A stretch of DNA of 64,000 bases from assembly GCA_034670405.1 (NCBI GenBank), contig JAXDDX010000090.1, positions 146,001-210,000 of the forward strand, read 5' to 3'. Source of the DNA: Hoplostethus atlanticus. Lineage: Eukaryota > Chordata > Actinopteri > Trachichthyiformes > Trachichthyidae. Under the pieces are notes generated by a model, which saw nothing but the letters and a program-made list of their open reading frames with translations, did not search any database and was not told where the DNA came from. Below are positions 1-13,600 of this stretch, piece by piece (position 1 is the stretch's first letter; each line of letters begins with the position of its first letter). The position numbers and the translations under genes were made by a program.

Positions 1-135
1 TCCCATGTTGCCAAAATTGCGGTCGCCGCAGTCAACGAGACACTCCTTCCAGACCAGTGTCAAAGTAGCCACAGTAAAAATACTGCTTCCGGTTATAACC
101 TTCAAACTAAAGCCCTCATTGAAGAACCTGTTCAT
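1..135 (-). other. Open frame running off the window edge, unidentified
   Basis: A 45-codon frame opens with ATG at 133-135 on the minus strand and stays open to the first base, reading MNRFFNEGFSL and ending GDRNFGNMG. I recognise no family. It may be a coding exon cut by the edge, a fragment of a dispersed repeat, or chance. Confidence 0.12.
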
Positions 136-984
136 GTGTTGTATTTTTTGAGTAACACAAGGCGCCATAGAGAACAGAAGGAATATATTTAAGGAGAAAT
201 CCATTATAAATGCAAATACAATTGTTTTTTTCCCAAAATGTAATTTTCAGTGCATATATTCTTAGTTATATTAATATATTTTTAGTTACAGCTGCCAAAA
301 ATACACTAAGAAAGACTTGACCACTTAAGGTGCCAGACAACTTGGAAGAATCTCTATATGCTTGGAAAAAGTAAGTTGAACCAGTTATATAGTGGTAAAT
401 AATACAGTGGGCATGCTATCAGGGAGCAGCCAGGGAGCGTTATAAGGTATTCATGTTTATGACATCACGTCAGCCCAAAAAGGTGGTAAACTCTACGGGG
501 AAATTGAGTTTAGGCTACCTGCATACCTGCATATAGTCATATGTAAGATGCCATACATGGGGCTGTAAATAATACACAAAGACTTAGACATAGCACATAC
601 TAAACTGCTTGGAAGGATGTCTTGTATCTTCTAAAAGTCAATTTTAACCCATAGCAGTGGAACAATTGTTCCTAAATGCTATAGAGTGGAAGCTCCAGTA
701 TCCCAGTGACAAGTCAGCCAGAATATGCCACCACTGAAATGCCCAATTCTTGCAATCAAAAAAGGGCTGTCAAAACACACACGCAGGAACATAAATCTGC
801 GCTTTTATTCTGAAGGTAAAATTACATGACTTCTGGTATTATTCTAGCTAACTGGTTAGCTTGACGCAGCTGGGAATGGGCCTTGCTAGTCACAAGTAAT
901 GTTGCATTCATGTCTCATGGGAAAGATGGTCGATATGAGATTCCTACAAGAAAATACTGTTCACTTCAGCTTTCACCTGGTAAA
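136..984. other. Intergenic, no feature seen
   Basis: AT-rich sequence with no splice-compatible exon, repeat terminus or RNA gene that I could recognise. Confidence 0.4.
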
Positions 985-1215
985 TTCATTCATCCAGTTT
1001 ATTTAACCACTTACTCATTTTTAGGGTGATGGGGGGGCTGGGGTCTATCCCAGCTTGCATTGGGTGGAAGGTAGGGAGACACTCTGGACAGGTCATGAAT
1101 CCATCACAGGGTTGACACAAGTAGACATTCACATTTATAACTACAGCGTCTCCAATCCAGTTGATTTGAATTTCTCTTTGGACTAAAAGAAACACAGGGA
1201 GAACATGCAAAGTCC
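985..1215 (+). repeat. Degenerate copy of a widespread fish interspersed repeat
   Basis: The stretch carries ordered phrases of a repeat very common in fish genomes: ggctggggtctatcccagct, then ggacaggtcatgaatccatc, then agggagaacatgcaaa. Order and spacing match the common family, but many positions differ, so this is an old copy. A second partial copy lies at about 41497-41630. I cannot assign the family name with certainty. Confidence 0.5.
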
Positions 1216-1754
1216 ACACCGAAAGTTTTTCTCATTTGTAGTTGACATTGCAATGTTTAGTGTAATGTAAAACATGAAATTAAATGCACCATCACTAAGT
1301 GCATGTTGTTAGTAGTAAAAAAAAAAAAAGCTGATCAGGGACAACCAAAGTCAAGTTAGTTCCTTAACTTATCAAATTAATTGCATATTTGCTATTGGGA
1401 ATATTAAGGAGTGGCGCTCTCCTTATCCTAAGTGAGTCCAAATTTGATCTTGTAGATTTGATCATTATAATGGAGAGCAAATTCTGGCAAAAATCACCAG
1501 AAATGTATCTAAAAATACAATCATATCAGGGAGCATTCAGGACTGATGTTGCCATATTTTAGGGTTTAGTGATGCCCCTAGTGTGTGTGTGTATGTGTGT
1601 CTACCTGGAGTGCTGGAATGCTAATGATGATACTGCTCTGTGAAAGCTGCGCCATCAAGTGGACATTCAGTAGACGTTCATCTGACGCTATGAGATTTTC
1701 CGGATAATAATCACAGACTACACTAAGAAAACAATCCTGCTTCATGAATACTTT
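1216..1754. other. Intergenic, no gene seen
   Basis: The stretch holds an A run at about 1317-1329 and a short GT-rich patch near 1580. I see no supportable exon. Confidence 0.4.
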
Positions 1755-2105
1755 TGTTTATGGAGCGCCTATCAAAACAGTTACATAGTGCTTTACAAGG
1801 TTAATAGAACATGTAAGAAAAAGTAAACGATGAATAAATAAGAAAAAGAAAGAATAAAAAAAAGAGTATATGCACAAATAATTAGAGCAAGATTAAAAAC
1901 AAAAGAAAGACCCAGTTGATGTTTTTAACAGTGTTTTAAAGGAGATTAGAAAGTCCCACTAGCCTTCAGTCTTCAGTTTGGACTGTGGAGGACTCAGTGC
2001 TCAGAGACAGTGCTATTGATCTGATAGATGAGATAGATCTCCAGTGAACTGCTGTTTCTTCTTAGTTCCTGTCAGGTGTCTGGCTGCAGCATTTTGGATG
2101 AGCCG
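1755..2105 (-). mobile_element. L2/CR1-type LINE 3' fragment, internally shortened
   Basis: On the minus strand the peptide LRLIQNAAARHLTGTKKK is the signature from the C-terminal part of L2/CR1-type LINE reverse transcriptases (LIQNAAARLLTGTKKR type). It is followed, after non-matching sequence, by a LINE-like 3' tail on the same strand, gtaaagcactatgtaactg. The fragment is 5' truncated and internally deleted. The family group is seen directly from the motif; the exact subfamily is not. Confidence 0.55.
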
Positions 2106-4303
2106 TAAACGTAAAACACAATAGTAACTATAGCTAACTGTAAAGTGGATTAACTCTGCTGGAGAAGACACAATAGTTTTGTGTGTTTGTTCTCTTCCCC
2201 CTGCATTCAGACCCGTGTGATAAACTCCTCCACTGCTAGTAAATTCAAAATTGATTGAATTTCCCACAGTAACTACCTGTGAATTTGGTTGAATTTTTTA
2301 ACTCTATTTGCTTGGCTGCTCTAGATGATGTTGCTCCTCTTAAACGGGAAAGAAAAGATTGTGTCAAAAGCTTCCCACGGTTCAATGAGCAGACTCAGCA
2401 GAGCGTAAATGGAAGAGTAGTAAACTTGTTGTTTTTCATCCATTTTTCAAGGAATTCTAGGTAGAATTCAATATTGCCTGCTAGAGAAAAACATTTCTCC
2501 AATCTTATTGCAGAGAGCAGAAAGAACCCCCAATCTTTATGTAAGACCATTGATTAGGTGCTGTGTGCCACCCAATGTCTGATAACATTGATCGCACTCA
2601 TGAGGAATGTGAAGTTCTTTGAGATTGTTTGAAGATTAGAAATCAGTTTGCACCACCTGATCGTGAGCTGAAAGTCTTCCTCCAACCGAGGGCGTCATTA
2701 GGTCCTTTTGAACAAATCTCAGAACAAGCTCTTCTGGAGATCTCTTATGAATTTCTCATCCTGTCCATTAGATATTTTGCAGACCAGGCTACTAAAGGAG
2801 GCCATTACAACCATCTGCCCATTTATTCTTGCCGTCATAAACAGCTCATCGGTCGCTGGCTGTGTTTTGTCTTATTTTAAACATGCATTTTTTTGGCCAA
2901 AGTCCTTGAGAAAGCTGTGCTCAAACAATGAATTGATTGACAGCCGCCACCGGCTTCGATGTTTACTTTCCTGTTGTTGAACAAAATATTGATCTTCAAA
3001 ATGTAACTGTACTTTACTCATTACAGAGTTCCCACATCCATAGATAACCTGGAAAAAACCTGAAAATGGAACATGCGCATATAGTTTTGGACATGTCATG
3101 GAAATCTGTTGCTAGTCTTTTTTTTCCAACCAGTGAAATGTTTAATGAAGCTTGGCTGCTTGTCAATCCACTTCCCTTTGAGAAATAAAAACCCAAATCA
3201 AGTCCTAAGAGATAATTGCAGCCAGAAATAAGACCTCGTTCTCATATTCAGCGTAAAAACATAGACTCTGACAAATATTGTGCATGGAAATTGTGCCAAA
3301 TGTCATGGAACAGATCAGTAAGGTGTCACGTTATCATTAAATGACCTTGATCGCTCAGTAATATTGACTGCGGTGCCACTCTGTGGCCAGTATTGGTACT
3401 ACACTACCAGCAGGCCTTTCAGATGGATGAAGAACCCTGTTGGACATTGTTGCAGGTCACAGCAAATTCCATAGTTAAAATCTGAAGAGGCTCATAAGGT
3501 CATCAAGACAGCACCCCTAAGTTACTATTTGTATTAGAAGGGATTAATTCCAAAACACCACTTATTGCTCAATATCTAAATACTGTTTGCATTGAAATGC
3601 TGCTATTGTGTAAGCAAAGGTATTTAGCTTTGTCATTTCAGCACTGTTTTGTAGGGAGTTTTTGATGATCCTGTTTAAAATTTCTAAATGGTGGAAATCT
3701 CATTTTTTAATGCCTACGACAAAATGTAATGTAATTCATGGGTTTAATCTAAGACTCATAACCAACCAGTAATTATGAAGTGAATACATTAGTCGAATGT
3801 CAATGCTGCCAAATATTTTATTTCTAACGTAAAAATTGAGGGTACTTTATACAAAGGATTAGGTGACATTCTGATATAATAGTTCTGAAAATCGTTTTGT
3901 TCACTAGTAATGTGCTTTCTTTTAGTCAGCAACGTTGACGTTTTCCTTTGATCAGACCATATTAAGGAGTGACGAAGGCGGGTGGTGAATCCTTGGGCAG
4001 GTTTTCCTGTAATGACATAGGGATGTATCAAGCATTGATTCGTCCTGCACAAATTGAACACATTGACTGTTTCTAAATACTTTAGCACAGTGGCTCTTGC
4101 AAAAACAAAAAACTGCATGTTTGACAATTTGTCAGCAGATTCTTGTTGGGATTTGTTAGTATTGCAAACACAAGTCAATGTGGATCTAATACTAGTTTTG
4201 TACTGGAGTCTGTCCCATCAACATGACGCTACATAACAATCTGAAGGCAACTACATTCAAAGTATACTTAAGCTCAAAGGCTGTGAGTCTACTTCTAAAT
4301 ACT
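2106..4303. other. Downstream of the meprin gene, no further gene seen
   Basis: This should include the meprin 3' untranslated region at its right end. About 3020-3330 has repeated catggaaa phrases like those near 28500-28590, probably a degenerate dispersed repeat. No exon is supportable. Confidence 0.35.
3817..3822 (-). promoter_or_regulatory. Candidate polyadenylation signal of the meprin gene
   Basis: The plus strand reads tttatt, that is AATAAA on the coding strand, about 480 bases past the meprin stop codon. It is the first canonical hexamer I found downstream. It is unproven without transcript ends. Confidence 0.3.
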
Positions 4304-4644
4304 TTAATTCTTTACCCTATAGAGATGTTCCTCTGTAGCTGTAGAGATTCGTATCGACCATATTGTTTGACTCACACTCAGTTCCAGGAATCCAGGCATG
4401 TCCTCTATGATCATTATTTGATCGGGCTCCTGCTGTCTCCTGCCCCTCGACCTCCAGGCGCCCACACCCATCATCATGGCGACCACCAATATGGCTGCTG
4501 CCACGGACACTGTGACCCCTATCATCACCGTGGAGTTATTAGCAGCCCCCTGCGGTAACTCTTGGGCAGCACCCTTCACCAGTTTGCCATCACCGTGGAC
4601 TTCCGAGCTGGGGAGAGGCTGAGGGATCAGTAGTTCAGATATAT
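4304..4644 (-). CDS. mep1b: Meprin last coding exon (stem, membrane segment, tail)
   Basis: It encodes a 38-residue stem rich in Pro, Ser and Gly, then a membrane segment beginning [17 protein letters not shown] and a basic stop-transfer RSRGRR. The tail ends YRVKN with a TAA stop. A gtgagt within the tail could serve as an alternative donor, so the last 24 residues are less certain. Confidence 0.85.
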
Positions 4645-7600
4645 CTGAGGAAAAGCGAAAGCCTCATAAGAACTGTTGCTTTAGAAAATATGGGCTTCCA
4701 TACAGATTTACTCAAGCTCCATCAAGTCTGAGCTTCTCCTGGGCCACTCAACGACTCTCACATCCCTGTTCTAAAGCCCTTCCAGCGTTGGCTGTATGCT
4801 TATATGGTCATTGTCGCCCCAATCTAAAGTTGTTTTACTCTGATGCAGGTTCATTGCCATTCATTGTTCCCTCCATCTTTACAAGTTTCCCAGTCCCTGT
4901 TGAAAAGTCCCCCACCTACACCATGATGCTGCCACCACCATGCTTTACGGTAAGGATGCGGTTGGATGCATTATGGGATGTTTGAGGAGTTTAGTTTTTG
5001 TTTGGGCAGACCACAGAATCCTTTGCATGCAAAAGTAATGTAAGTGACGCAATGTAATATACAATATATATATATATATATATATATATTTTCTTTTTTT
5101 AAATTTATATATATATTTTTTCTTTGAAATGTATTCAACTTTCTACTGTGGTCAAATGGGCTATCTAAAAATCGATCTAATCCATAAAATCTAGAAGCCA
5201 TGTACTGAAGTGTACAGTGTAATTGTGATGAATAGAGAATGTAGATGAATTTAATTTTAAATTGAATCGTGATCCCAAGGATCAAAATCAAATCGAATTG
5301 TGAGATCCCCAAAGATTCCCACCCCTAAATTCCATACCATTCAGACTGAAGAGGAAGAAGGCATCGTCTCCTTTGATGAAGTTCCTGCTCCTCAGCCGAC
5401 TGTGGGTGAGGAAGACACTTGTCCCAGTGCCTGGGCCGCGATAGTAGGAACTGTTGTCAGCATCATTCACTAGAGAGCCCACCATCCTGGGATTGTCCCA
5501 GTAGTACTCTTTGCCTGGAGAGACAGTTGAACTGTGATGTTCTGATTGATGCTAGTTTACTCTCAACAACTCATTGAACAATACAGGGTCTTTTTTAAAT
5601 CTAATTAACCAGGTCTACTCAGCACATTTACCATGCTTTCACACTGCGAGCAACCAGAAGTCCATTCATTACCTACGGAGCTGTGTGAAACCGTCAATAA
5701 GCTTGTCGATAAAAGTTGGCCGCGACAGGAACGTTGCAGTACAAACTATGCAGTCGTTACCTGTCAACAGCCAATAAGATTTCCATGCTTCCTCGTTTCA
5801 CTAGCAATGTGATTTTGTTTCAGCTTCCCAGTTCTCTACAACTTTTATTTCAAAGACTACAGGAATGAATGCCTCAAAAACAGAGAATGATTGCATCCAT
5901 CATTGGGGTTGGTGGTAAGCAAAGTAATCTTTTGTTTATTTTCGACAGTAATTTGAGCTCGCTAGTTATCTATATTAACTCATCAAATTTATGTAATGTT
6001 ATGAAAGGCAATACCGAGGCAGCTTATTTTTCTTGGTCAAAACTTTGTAACTGCAAAAGACCGCTACATAGATGCAATCGGACCCCTCACACTGCCCCAA
6101 AATAAGTCAGAATGGACCACGTTGCTCGCAGTGTGCACAAGCAGCAATACAACTACTATACATTCACACCCTTCTCTCACCATCTGAGGAGAGCTTGTTG
6201 GGGTCGGTGGTGATCATACGGTGCATGCTCATTTGCTTTCTGATGTCCGGCTGCTGATCCATCAGGGCCATGGTGGCCTGCTGCCATGGACAAGGCCATT
6301 TGAGGCTGTGGTCATTGGGGCCTGAAGTCAGGTGGAAGTAGATGGCCATGTAACCTGGCCGACTGCTGAGTCCGTTGAGGTACGTGCCTATCTAAGGAGC
6401 AGAGACCAGTAAAGTATGGAAAAGTTCTTCTATGTTCTTCTATGCACTTCTATGTTTTGACTTTAGCATCGTACCTTTCTATATTTAAGCATTGCATCAG
6501 AAACTAGCCAATCACAAATTGTGTGAAATGCTAAAACTTCCACAATCTTATTTAGCATTAGCCAAAAACCTGTACATCCAGCTACAGTATTATTGGTTTA
6601 CATTCGCTTGCTTTTTGTCTAGTTAATGACATGAATTTCAGAATATTATCTCTAGAACACTCAACATAGTCTGTAACAATTTCTAATACAATATCACATT
6701 TTTAACTCCCTTGTCCTTTTGGCATTGCTTGGGAAAGATCACATGTAACAATGTCTGTTTTTTATGCTAGCCAGAAAAGAGTGTCTATGAGCCTGTAGTA
6801 TTTAGGTCCTTGTTGAACTGCCATGTCTGAAATATGTGTGGTAGTAACTTTTATAGACCAGCTGATGCTCCTGCTGATGCTAGTTTGCACTGCAGTTGCA
6901 TTGGAATGTTGTTTTATTTCACATTTCTATACAAAATAGCTTAAAATAGCTCGCTAGCTAGCTGGTAGAAGATTCATTTTAAGTTCCCTGGTTTCCTGAT
7001 AAGATTATTTGTTATATACGTGTCTTTTCAAAACTTGTTTGCCAACATGATTACAACTGGCATGCACATGCATAGCATGTGAAAGCTAGCTTTGACTTGT
7101 TTGTTAAAGTAACATTTACTCTGAGTATGTTCTAAAAGATTGACTTTTAATTTTTTCTTCAGTATCATTTTAACTTCTACTTAACATAAATGTCAGCAAA
7201 GTTACAGTAGCCTACTTATACTTGAGTAAGATATTTTGATACTCTTCCACCCCTGATACTCTTTCCGCAGTTGCTAAGCATCTCAATATTCTTTGCATTT
7301 ATCAAGGAGCAGAAACTAAAATATGAAATAGGTGTCCACCTGGAAGGAGTAACCTCCTGGAGACAGAAAGCGAGGGCTGTAAAACTTGGTCCCGACTGGT
7401 GTGGTGGCTAGGAGAGCGGTGATGTTGCGGATGTGCCAGACGTGCTGAGGGCAGCTTGTGGATGACAGGTTAATGTTATCCAGAGAGAGACCCCCTGTTG
7501 AGACAGCCTTTCCTTTTACCCCCTCAAAAACCACACGGGACTTTTTCTTCAGTTCCAGATTCACATGCTGCAGTTCCCAGGAGCCCCTGACACCTTCTGT

Positions 7601-10600
7601 AAAGGCAGATAACAAATATTACCTTAATAATGATTATCAACATGTAGTATATATATTGTATGTGTGGTATATACAGTATAGTAATAGTAATAGCATAGCA
7701 TTAGCATATAGTAGTATATAGTAGAGTTAAGCTAATATGGGCTTTTGAAAGCAGATAACAATGCTGATATTCAATATCTTTAAAGATGACAATTTCATGC
7801 CAAAAAACAAGGATTGAGTGTTTCTCTCTGAATTTTGTTCTTGGGTGGAAAAACGTCTGTGTGGCAGACTGGGGGGTGTGGTTGGGTAGATGGCTGGAGG
7901 CGGGGGGCGGAGTCGGGCCGGCAGGCGGGTTCGCCCTGCCCCGACACCGGCTGCAGCCCATCGGGACTGAGTGGGGACTAATATCTGTTGTGCGTGTGTG
8001 TGTTGTCCCCATGTCAGTGAGCCGGAACCACGGAGAAGGGCGCCGCACGAGAGAGCGAGCGAACGAGAGAGAGAGAGAGAGAGGACGGTTCCCGCTGTGA
8101 GCGGAGGAGGGCGAGAGAGCCCTGTGTGTGTGTGTGTCCGAGAGAGAGAGAGAGAGAGGACGGTTCCCGCGGTGAGCGGAGGGGAGCGAGAGAGCCCTGT
8201 GTGTGTCCGCTCTTGTGTCAAATAAACGGCGTTGCTGCCACCCAACCCACCGCAAGTCTCCGCCTCTGCCTACCCGTATAGCATCGTTGCTACAGTCTGA
8301 AACAGCATTTAGACCATCATGTGGGACTAAAACTCTCCATTGAAACAGGGTATGGGGGGTTTGCATTCCAACCAAAACAAACACTGCTGATTTCATGGAT
8401 TAGCACACCTACAGCCAGAGAGGAAGAACTAGTCAGTGAGTTATTAATAATATTAATAACTCACTGACTAGTTCTTCCTCTCAGAAACCTATAACCTAGA
8501 ATATATTATATTCTAGGTTATAGGTTTCTGTAGTTTCTGGATATATCTTTTAATAGTAATATATATCAAATATTGTGCTCTTTACTGTGAAATACCTGAA
8601 ATGGTCTTGACGAGCCTGAGACTTCCACTGGGGAGTTTGTCGTACTCTCGCACCCAAATTTTCAGATGGTCATCAGCTGCACCGTTATTGTAGAGGAAGA
8701 ACTGCAGACAGTGGGCTCCAGGTTTAGGGTATAGGATACGACTCTCCAGAAATGCGCTGTCACCAGCTTTACCGGATGCAGTATTGAAATGCATAAAGTA
8801 GCCTTTTCCTGAGGGCCACAAGATCCAAAAGAAGGTAATGTCAGGTCTCAGAAGTTTATTAAACAAGTAAACAAGTGCTTGGCAATTCATTTAATACTTG
8901 TGTTTTCTATGACAGTACTGGATACAGACAACACGTCAAATCTTTTCATAATGTCTTTTCAATGAGACTACAGAGTTTGGATTAGAAATATGTTGCATGG
9001 CACATGTTGGAAAAATTAAACGCGTGCATCATGCAAAATTCATCGCAACCTCAACGTCGCTGTGTTCCATTGGAAATGAATGAACCGCAACGCAATACTC
9101 CAATCAGGCATAAACACAGCCAATTCAGTAATGACTAAGAATCCTGTAGTTATTTACCCAACATCCCTACACCACTGCTGCTACCAATCATTAAACATAA
9201 AACCAAACTGACTGTAATCATTGTGCTGCTGAATGCCAGCCTGTACTTTGTACAGCTGTAGTCTTTAAACCTAAAGTAACTTGAGGTTGGTGCTGTAAAT
9301 CACTTCATGTAACTCCATTAAAATATCTTAAGACAAACAGCACCAAGGCCAGTGACCTTTATGGCTAGATAAGAGGAGGTGCAGTGATAGACTACTTTAT
9401 GACTGTTCATACTAACCGTATCGTATACTCTTAATGCCCAATGTTTAGTACATACACAGGAAATTTATTTTAACATCGCTTGTGTCCCACAGCATTCTGG
9501 GTAAGGTTTTTTTTTTTTACTCTACTAATCCCATGTTGGTATTTTTCTGATGTCCACTTAATCAAACCCAAAACACAGCCTACCATCCTGGCATTTTAAT
9601 TCTCCTGGTGTTACAGTATTGATAAAGCCTACTGATCAGCAGGTGGTGCACTTTGTAGAGGAGAAGCCAGACATAGGATTCTTTAGTTTCAAGTTCAGGT
9701 TTATTATTAGGAACCATGGCATACATATATATATAGAGTGAGCTGCATTTAACATTTTAATGTCAGCCCTGACTAAAATAAACAACAGTAATGCAAAAGA
9801 GTGAAGCCCAGCATAGTGGCAAAACAGTTACCTTTGCATTTTCCCATGGTGGTGAAGTCGGTCTGAGGCCCTCCGGTCACATTGCTACGTTGTTCCCACT
9901 TAGCGTTCCCTTTGGGGCCCTGGATCATCCCGCAGATATTCTCCTCCTCAAAGTTACAGGCATCCACGAAGGTAGAAGAAGCGGCTGTGGAGCAAGGTGG
10001 GTTAAAACAAATCACAGTCACACCATGGAGCTTGAATAGTGGAGTGGGCTAGCGTGATTTATCTCGTCTTCTGGCAATTGTGATCTGCCAGGCCGATGGA
10101 AAAATCACTTCCAACATGTTTATCCTCTTCAGTGAAGACAATGACAATTTAAGAGAGAGATGAGATTCTAATCTGTTATTTCTAAATGTGTGCTGTGGTA
10201 TTTAACAGACCAATGACTTGCATCATTCAGAATAATGATGTGGAAAAGTTCATATGAAATCATTTCTAATCTGAACACCTTTGATATGATTTTGTATCGG
10301 CATCAACATATGCCAAATAGACTCTGACCCTTCCTGCATCTCTGCTTGGGTTATTATGGGATGATAAGCATGATCACAGGGAATTAGTTTATTGATTGCT
10401 AGGAAACATTACATTTTAATCACATCAGAGAATTACATGCATTATAATCTATTATGAATCTGGTTTATGATTGTTTTATGAGATTTTATTATATACAAAG
10501 TTGCTCCAAAATATAATCAACCCTGGAGTTTTTGCACACTGTTTATTATTTTTGTGATTATTGTGAGGTTGGCCGAGCAGCCAGACACATGAAAAGGGAT

Positions 10601-13600
10601 GCAGGCGAAGTTCAGCAGTCCAAGTGAATTTTATTTACAGCAGTGGAGTCCCGTGCAGATATTTACAGTGCATTCCCCCCCCCCCCTTCCAAAGGCGACC
10701 CCTGTGGAGCCCTGGACAGGAAGTCGGCGGCACAGTTCTCCTGGCCCTTCCTGTACTATACCAAAAAGTCAAAAGGCTGCATGGCGAAGAACCACCTGGT
10801 GATCCTGGAGTTGGTGTTTGACAGCCAGGACAAGGCACGATGGTCTGTCTCCAGGGTAAACTTCCTCCCCAGCAAGTAGTACTTGAGTGAGTCAGGTGCC
10901 CACTTGATGGCCAGGCACTCCTTCTCAACCACTGAGTATCTTACTTCATTTTTAAAGGAGCTTCCTGCTAATGTATGCAATGGGCTGGAGGTTACCTGGC
11001 TCTCCCTGTAGCAAAGCTGCTCCAATGCCCACATCAGATGCGTCTGTCTGGACAGTGAAAGGCCGGTCAAAGTCGGGGATCTTCAGGACGGGCTTGGTGC
11101 ATAACAAGCCCTTCAAACTCTGGAAGGCCTCTTCACATTCTACTGTCCACTGAACCTTGTTGGGCTGGTTCTTCCTGGTGAGGTTGGTAAGGGGGACAGC
11201 AAGAGTGGAAATGTTTTGAATGAAACGGCCATACCACCCCACCAGACCAAGGAAAGACCTCACCTGGCTCTTCGTCGTGGGCCTCTCCACCAGCTCGATT
11301 GCTTCCACCTTCCCCACTTGAGGACGGAGTATACCCTTCCCCAGCACAAAATCCAAGTACTGCGTTTCCTGCTTAGCCAGGGAGCACTTGTCCGGACGAA
11401 TGGTGAGTCCGGCCCCCTTGATCCTGAGCAAGACATCTTGGAGATGGGATATGTGGTCTTCCCAGCAGCTGCTGTAGAACACGATGTCATCCAGGTACGC
11501 TGCTGCAAAGGACTCTGTTCCTGCCAGGACCCTATCCATCAGCCGCTGGAATGTTGCTGGTGCTCCATGGAGGCCAAAAGGGAGGACAGTGAACTGGAAG
11601 TGTCCAAAGGGGGTTCTGAAGGCGGTGATCTCTCTGCTCTCTGGGGTGAGGGGAACCTGCCAATAGCCCTTGCACAGGTCGAGGGTACTGATGTAACTTG
11701 CACCCCCAATTCTCTCCACCAGGTTGTCTATTCTTGGCATTGGGTACAAGTCCAGTTTACTGATCCCATTCACCTTCCTGAAGTCTAAACAGAACCTCAA
11801 GGTGCCGTCCTTTTTGGGGACTAAGATGATGGGGCTGCTCCATTCACTGGATGAAGGTTCAATAACCCCCATCTCCCTCATCACCTCCAGCTCCTTCTTC
11901 AATACCGGCAGCAGACGCTCCGGAACCCTGTAGACAGGCTGGCGAAGGGGCTTGAATTCCTTCAGGGTGATGTGGTGCTGAACAACCTCTGTGCACCCAG
12001 GGGTGTCCAGGAAAAGGTGAAGAGGTAAGATCTGGAGAAGCGCCATCCTCTTCTCCTCACATAGGTGGTCCATGTTCAATTGCTTCTCCGGTTCTAGTCC
12101 AGGCCAGTACTGCTCTGCTGGCTCCTCTTCCTCCCTCACAGCCTTGATAAAGTGTGTGTGGGCCGCTGGTGGTGCAGGGGTGGGACGAGGGTGCCACTTT
12201 TTGAGCATGTTGATATGGAAGGTCTGGTGAGGCTGTTTCCGGTCAGGCATGTGGATCTGGTATGTTACCGGACCCATCTTCTGCTTGATCTGGAAGGGGC
12301 CCTGCCACTTTGCCAACAGTTTGTGCTCTGACGTTGGCAACCTCACCCGGCTCAAAACTTCTGTGCCTTGCTGACTGGTCATAGTACTTCTTCTGTTGCG
12401 TTTGAAACTGGAGGAGGTTTTCCCTGGCCATGGCTGTGGTCTTCATCAGCTGCTCCTGCATTTTCATGTCCTGTGCCTTTCCAGACTCCTCCCATGTCTC
12501 ACGCAGCACATCCAAGGGACCTCTGACCTGATGGACATAAAGCATACAGCAGCCACTTGTCCCAGTCCTTCCCAGTCTCAGAAACAAACTTTCTGAGCAT
12601 GGTCTTCAGAGTCTGGTTGAAGCGCTCAACCAAGCCATCAGTCTGAGGGTGATAGGGGGTGGTTCCTACTCTCCTAATCCCTAAGAGCTGGTAGACCTGC
12701 TTGAGTGTGCGACTCATGAAGTTGGGACCCTGGTCTGTTAGCACCTCCCTAGGAATTCCTACCCGAGAGAAGAACTGAAGCAATGCTGCTGCTACCTGCT
12801 TGGCTGTCACTTCTCTCAAAGGGAAGGCTTCCGGGTATCTGGTGGCATAGTCACAGATGACAAGAATAAATGTATTTCCTGTCTGGCTTCTCTCAACTGG
12901 GCCAATTATATCTACCACAATCCGCTCAAAGGGGGTGCTGATGACTGGGAGTGGTATGAGGGGCACCGGAGCTGTAGCTCTGCCTGCTGTGAGCTGATAT
13001 TCTGGACAGGTTTTACAATAGTCCTTCACCTGATGCATGCCTGGCCAGAAAAACCTCTTTGAAATCCTTTTCATAAAGCCCAAGTGACCTGCCCAGGGGA
13101 TGGTGTGGCCTACCCTCAGCACTTCCACTCTGCATGTCTTGGGGACTAGGACTAGCTGCCTGCCACAGTCGCTCTTTCTATATAACAGGTCATTGTCAAT
13201 GAAAAAGTACTCATGTAGTGGGCTGACAGGAGAGCTTTTCTGTGCCTCTTGGAAACAGTCTGAAAGAGTGGGATCGTCACGCTGCTGCTTAGCAAGGTCA
13301 CTGGGGAAAACATCTACAGCTAGCTCTGGAGCTTCAGGTTCTGGCTGATCTGCTGGCTGCAACATATATTCCCCCACTTGCTGTCTGCGCCTGTCCCATC
13401 TCTCTTCCTGCGTGACTGTGGGCTCTTCATCTATCCCATGAAACGGCATAAGCTGCAATGTGTCTGCCTCACTGTCTGGTGGATCCAGCTCAACAGGTGG
13501 CAGTATGTTAGGGGCTGGTGTGACTGTGTGTGCCCTTGCTTTGGACCGTGTAACTACCCCACAAACCTTCTGCCTACTGTATTGAATGAGGTCATACAGA

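Noticed and set aside
4645-5337. Hidden EGF-like exon of meprin
   Set aside because: I searched both ends of the intron for a cysteine-rich phase 1-1 exon on the minus strand and found only Tc1 traces and a TA run.
7701-8396. 231-codon minus-strand frame
   Set aside because: It covers the solo LTR and its GA/GT-rich tandem. The peptide is low complexity and matches no family.
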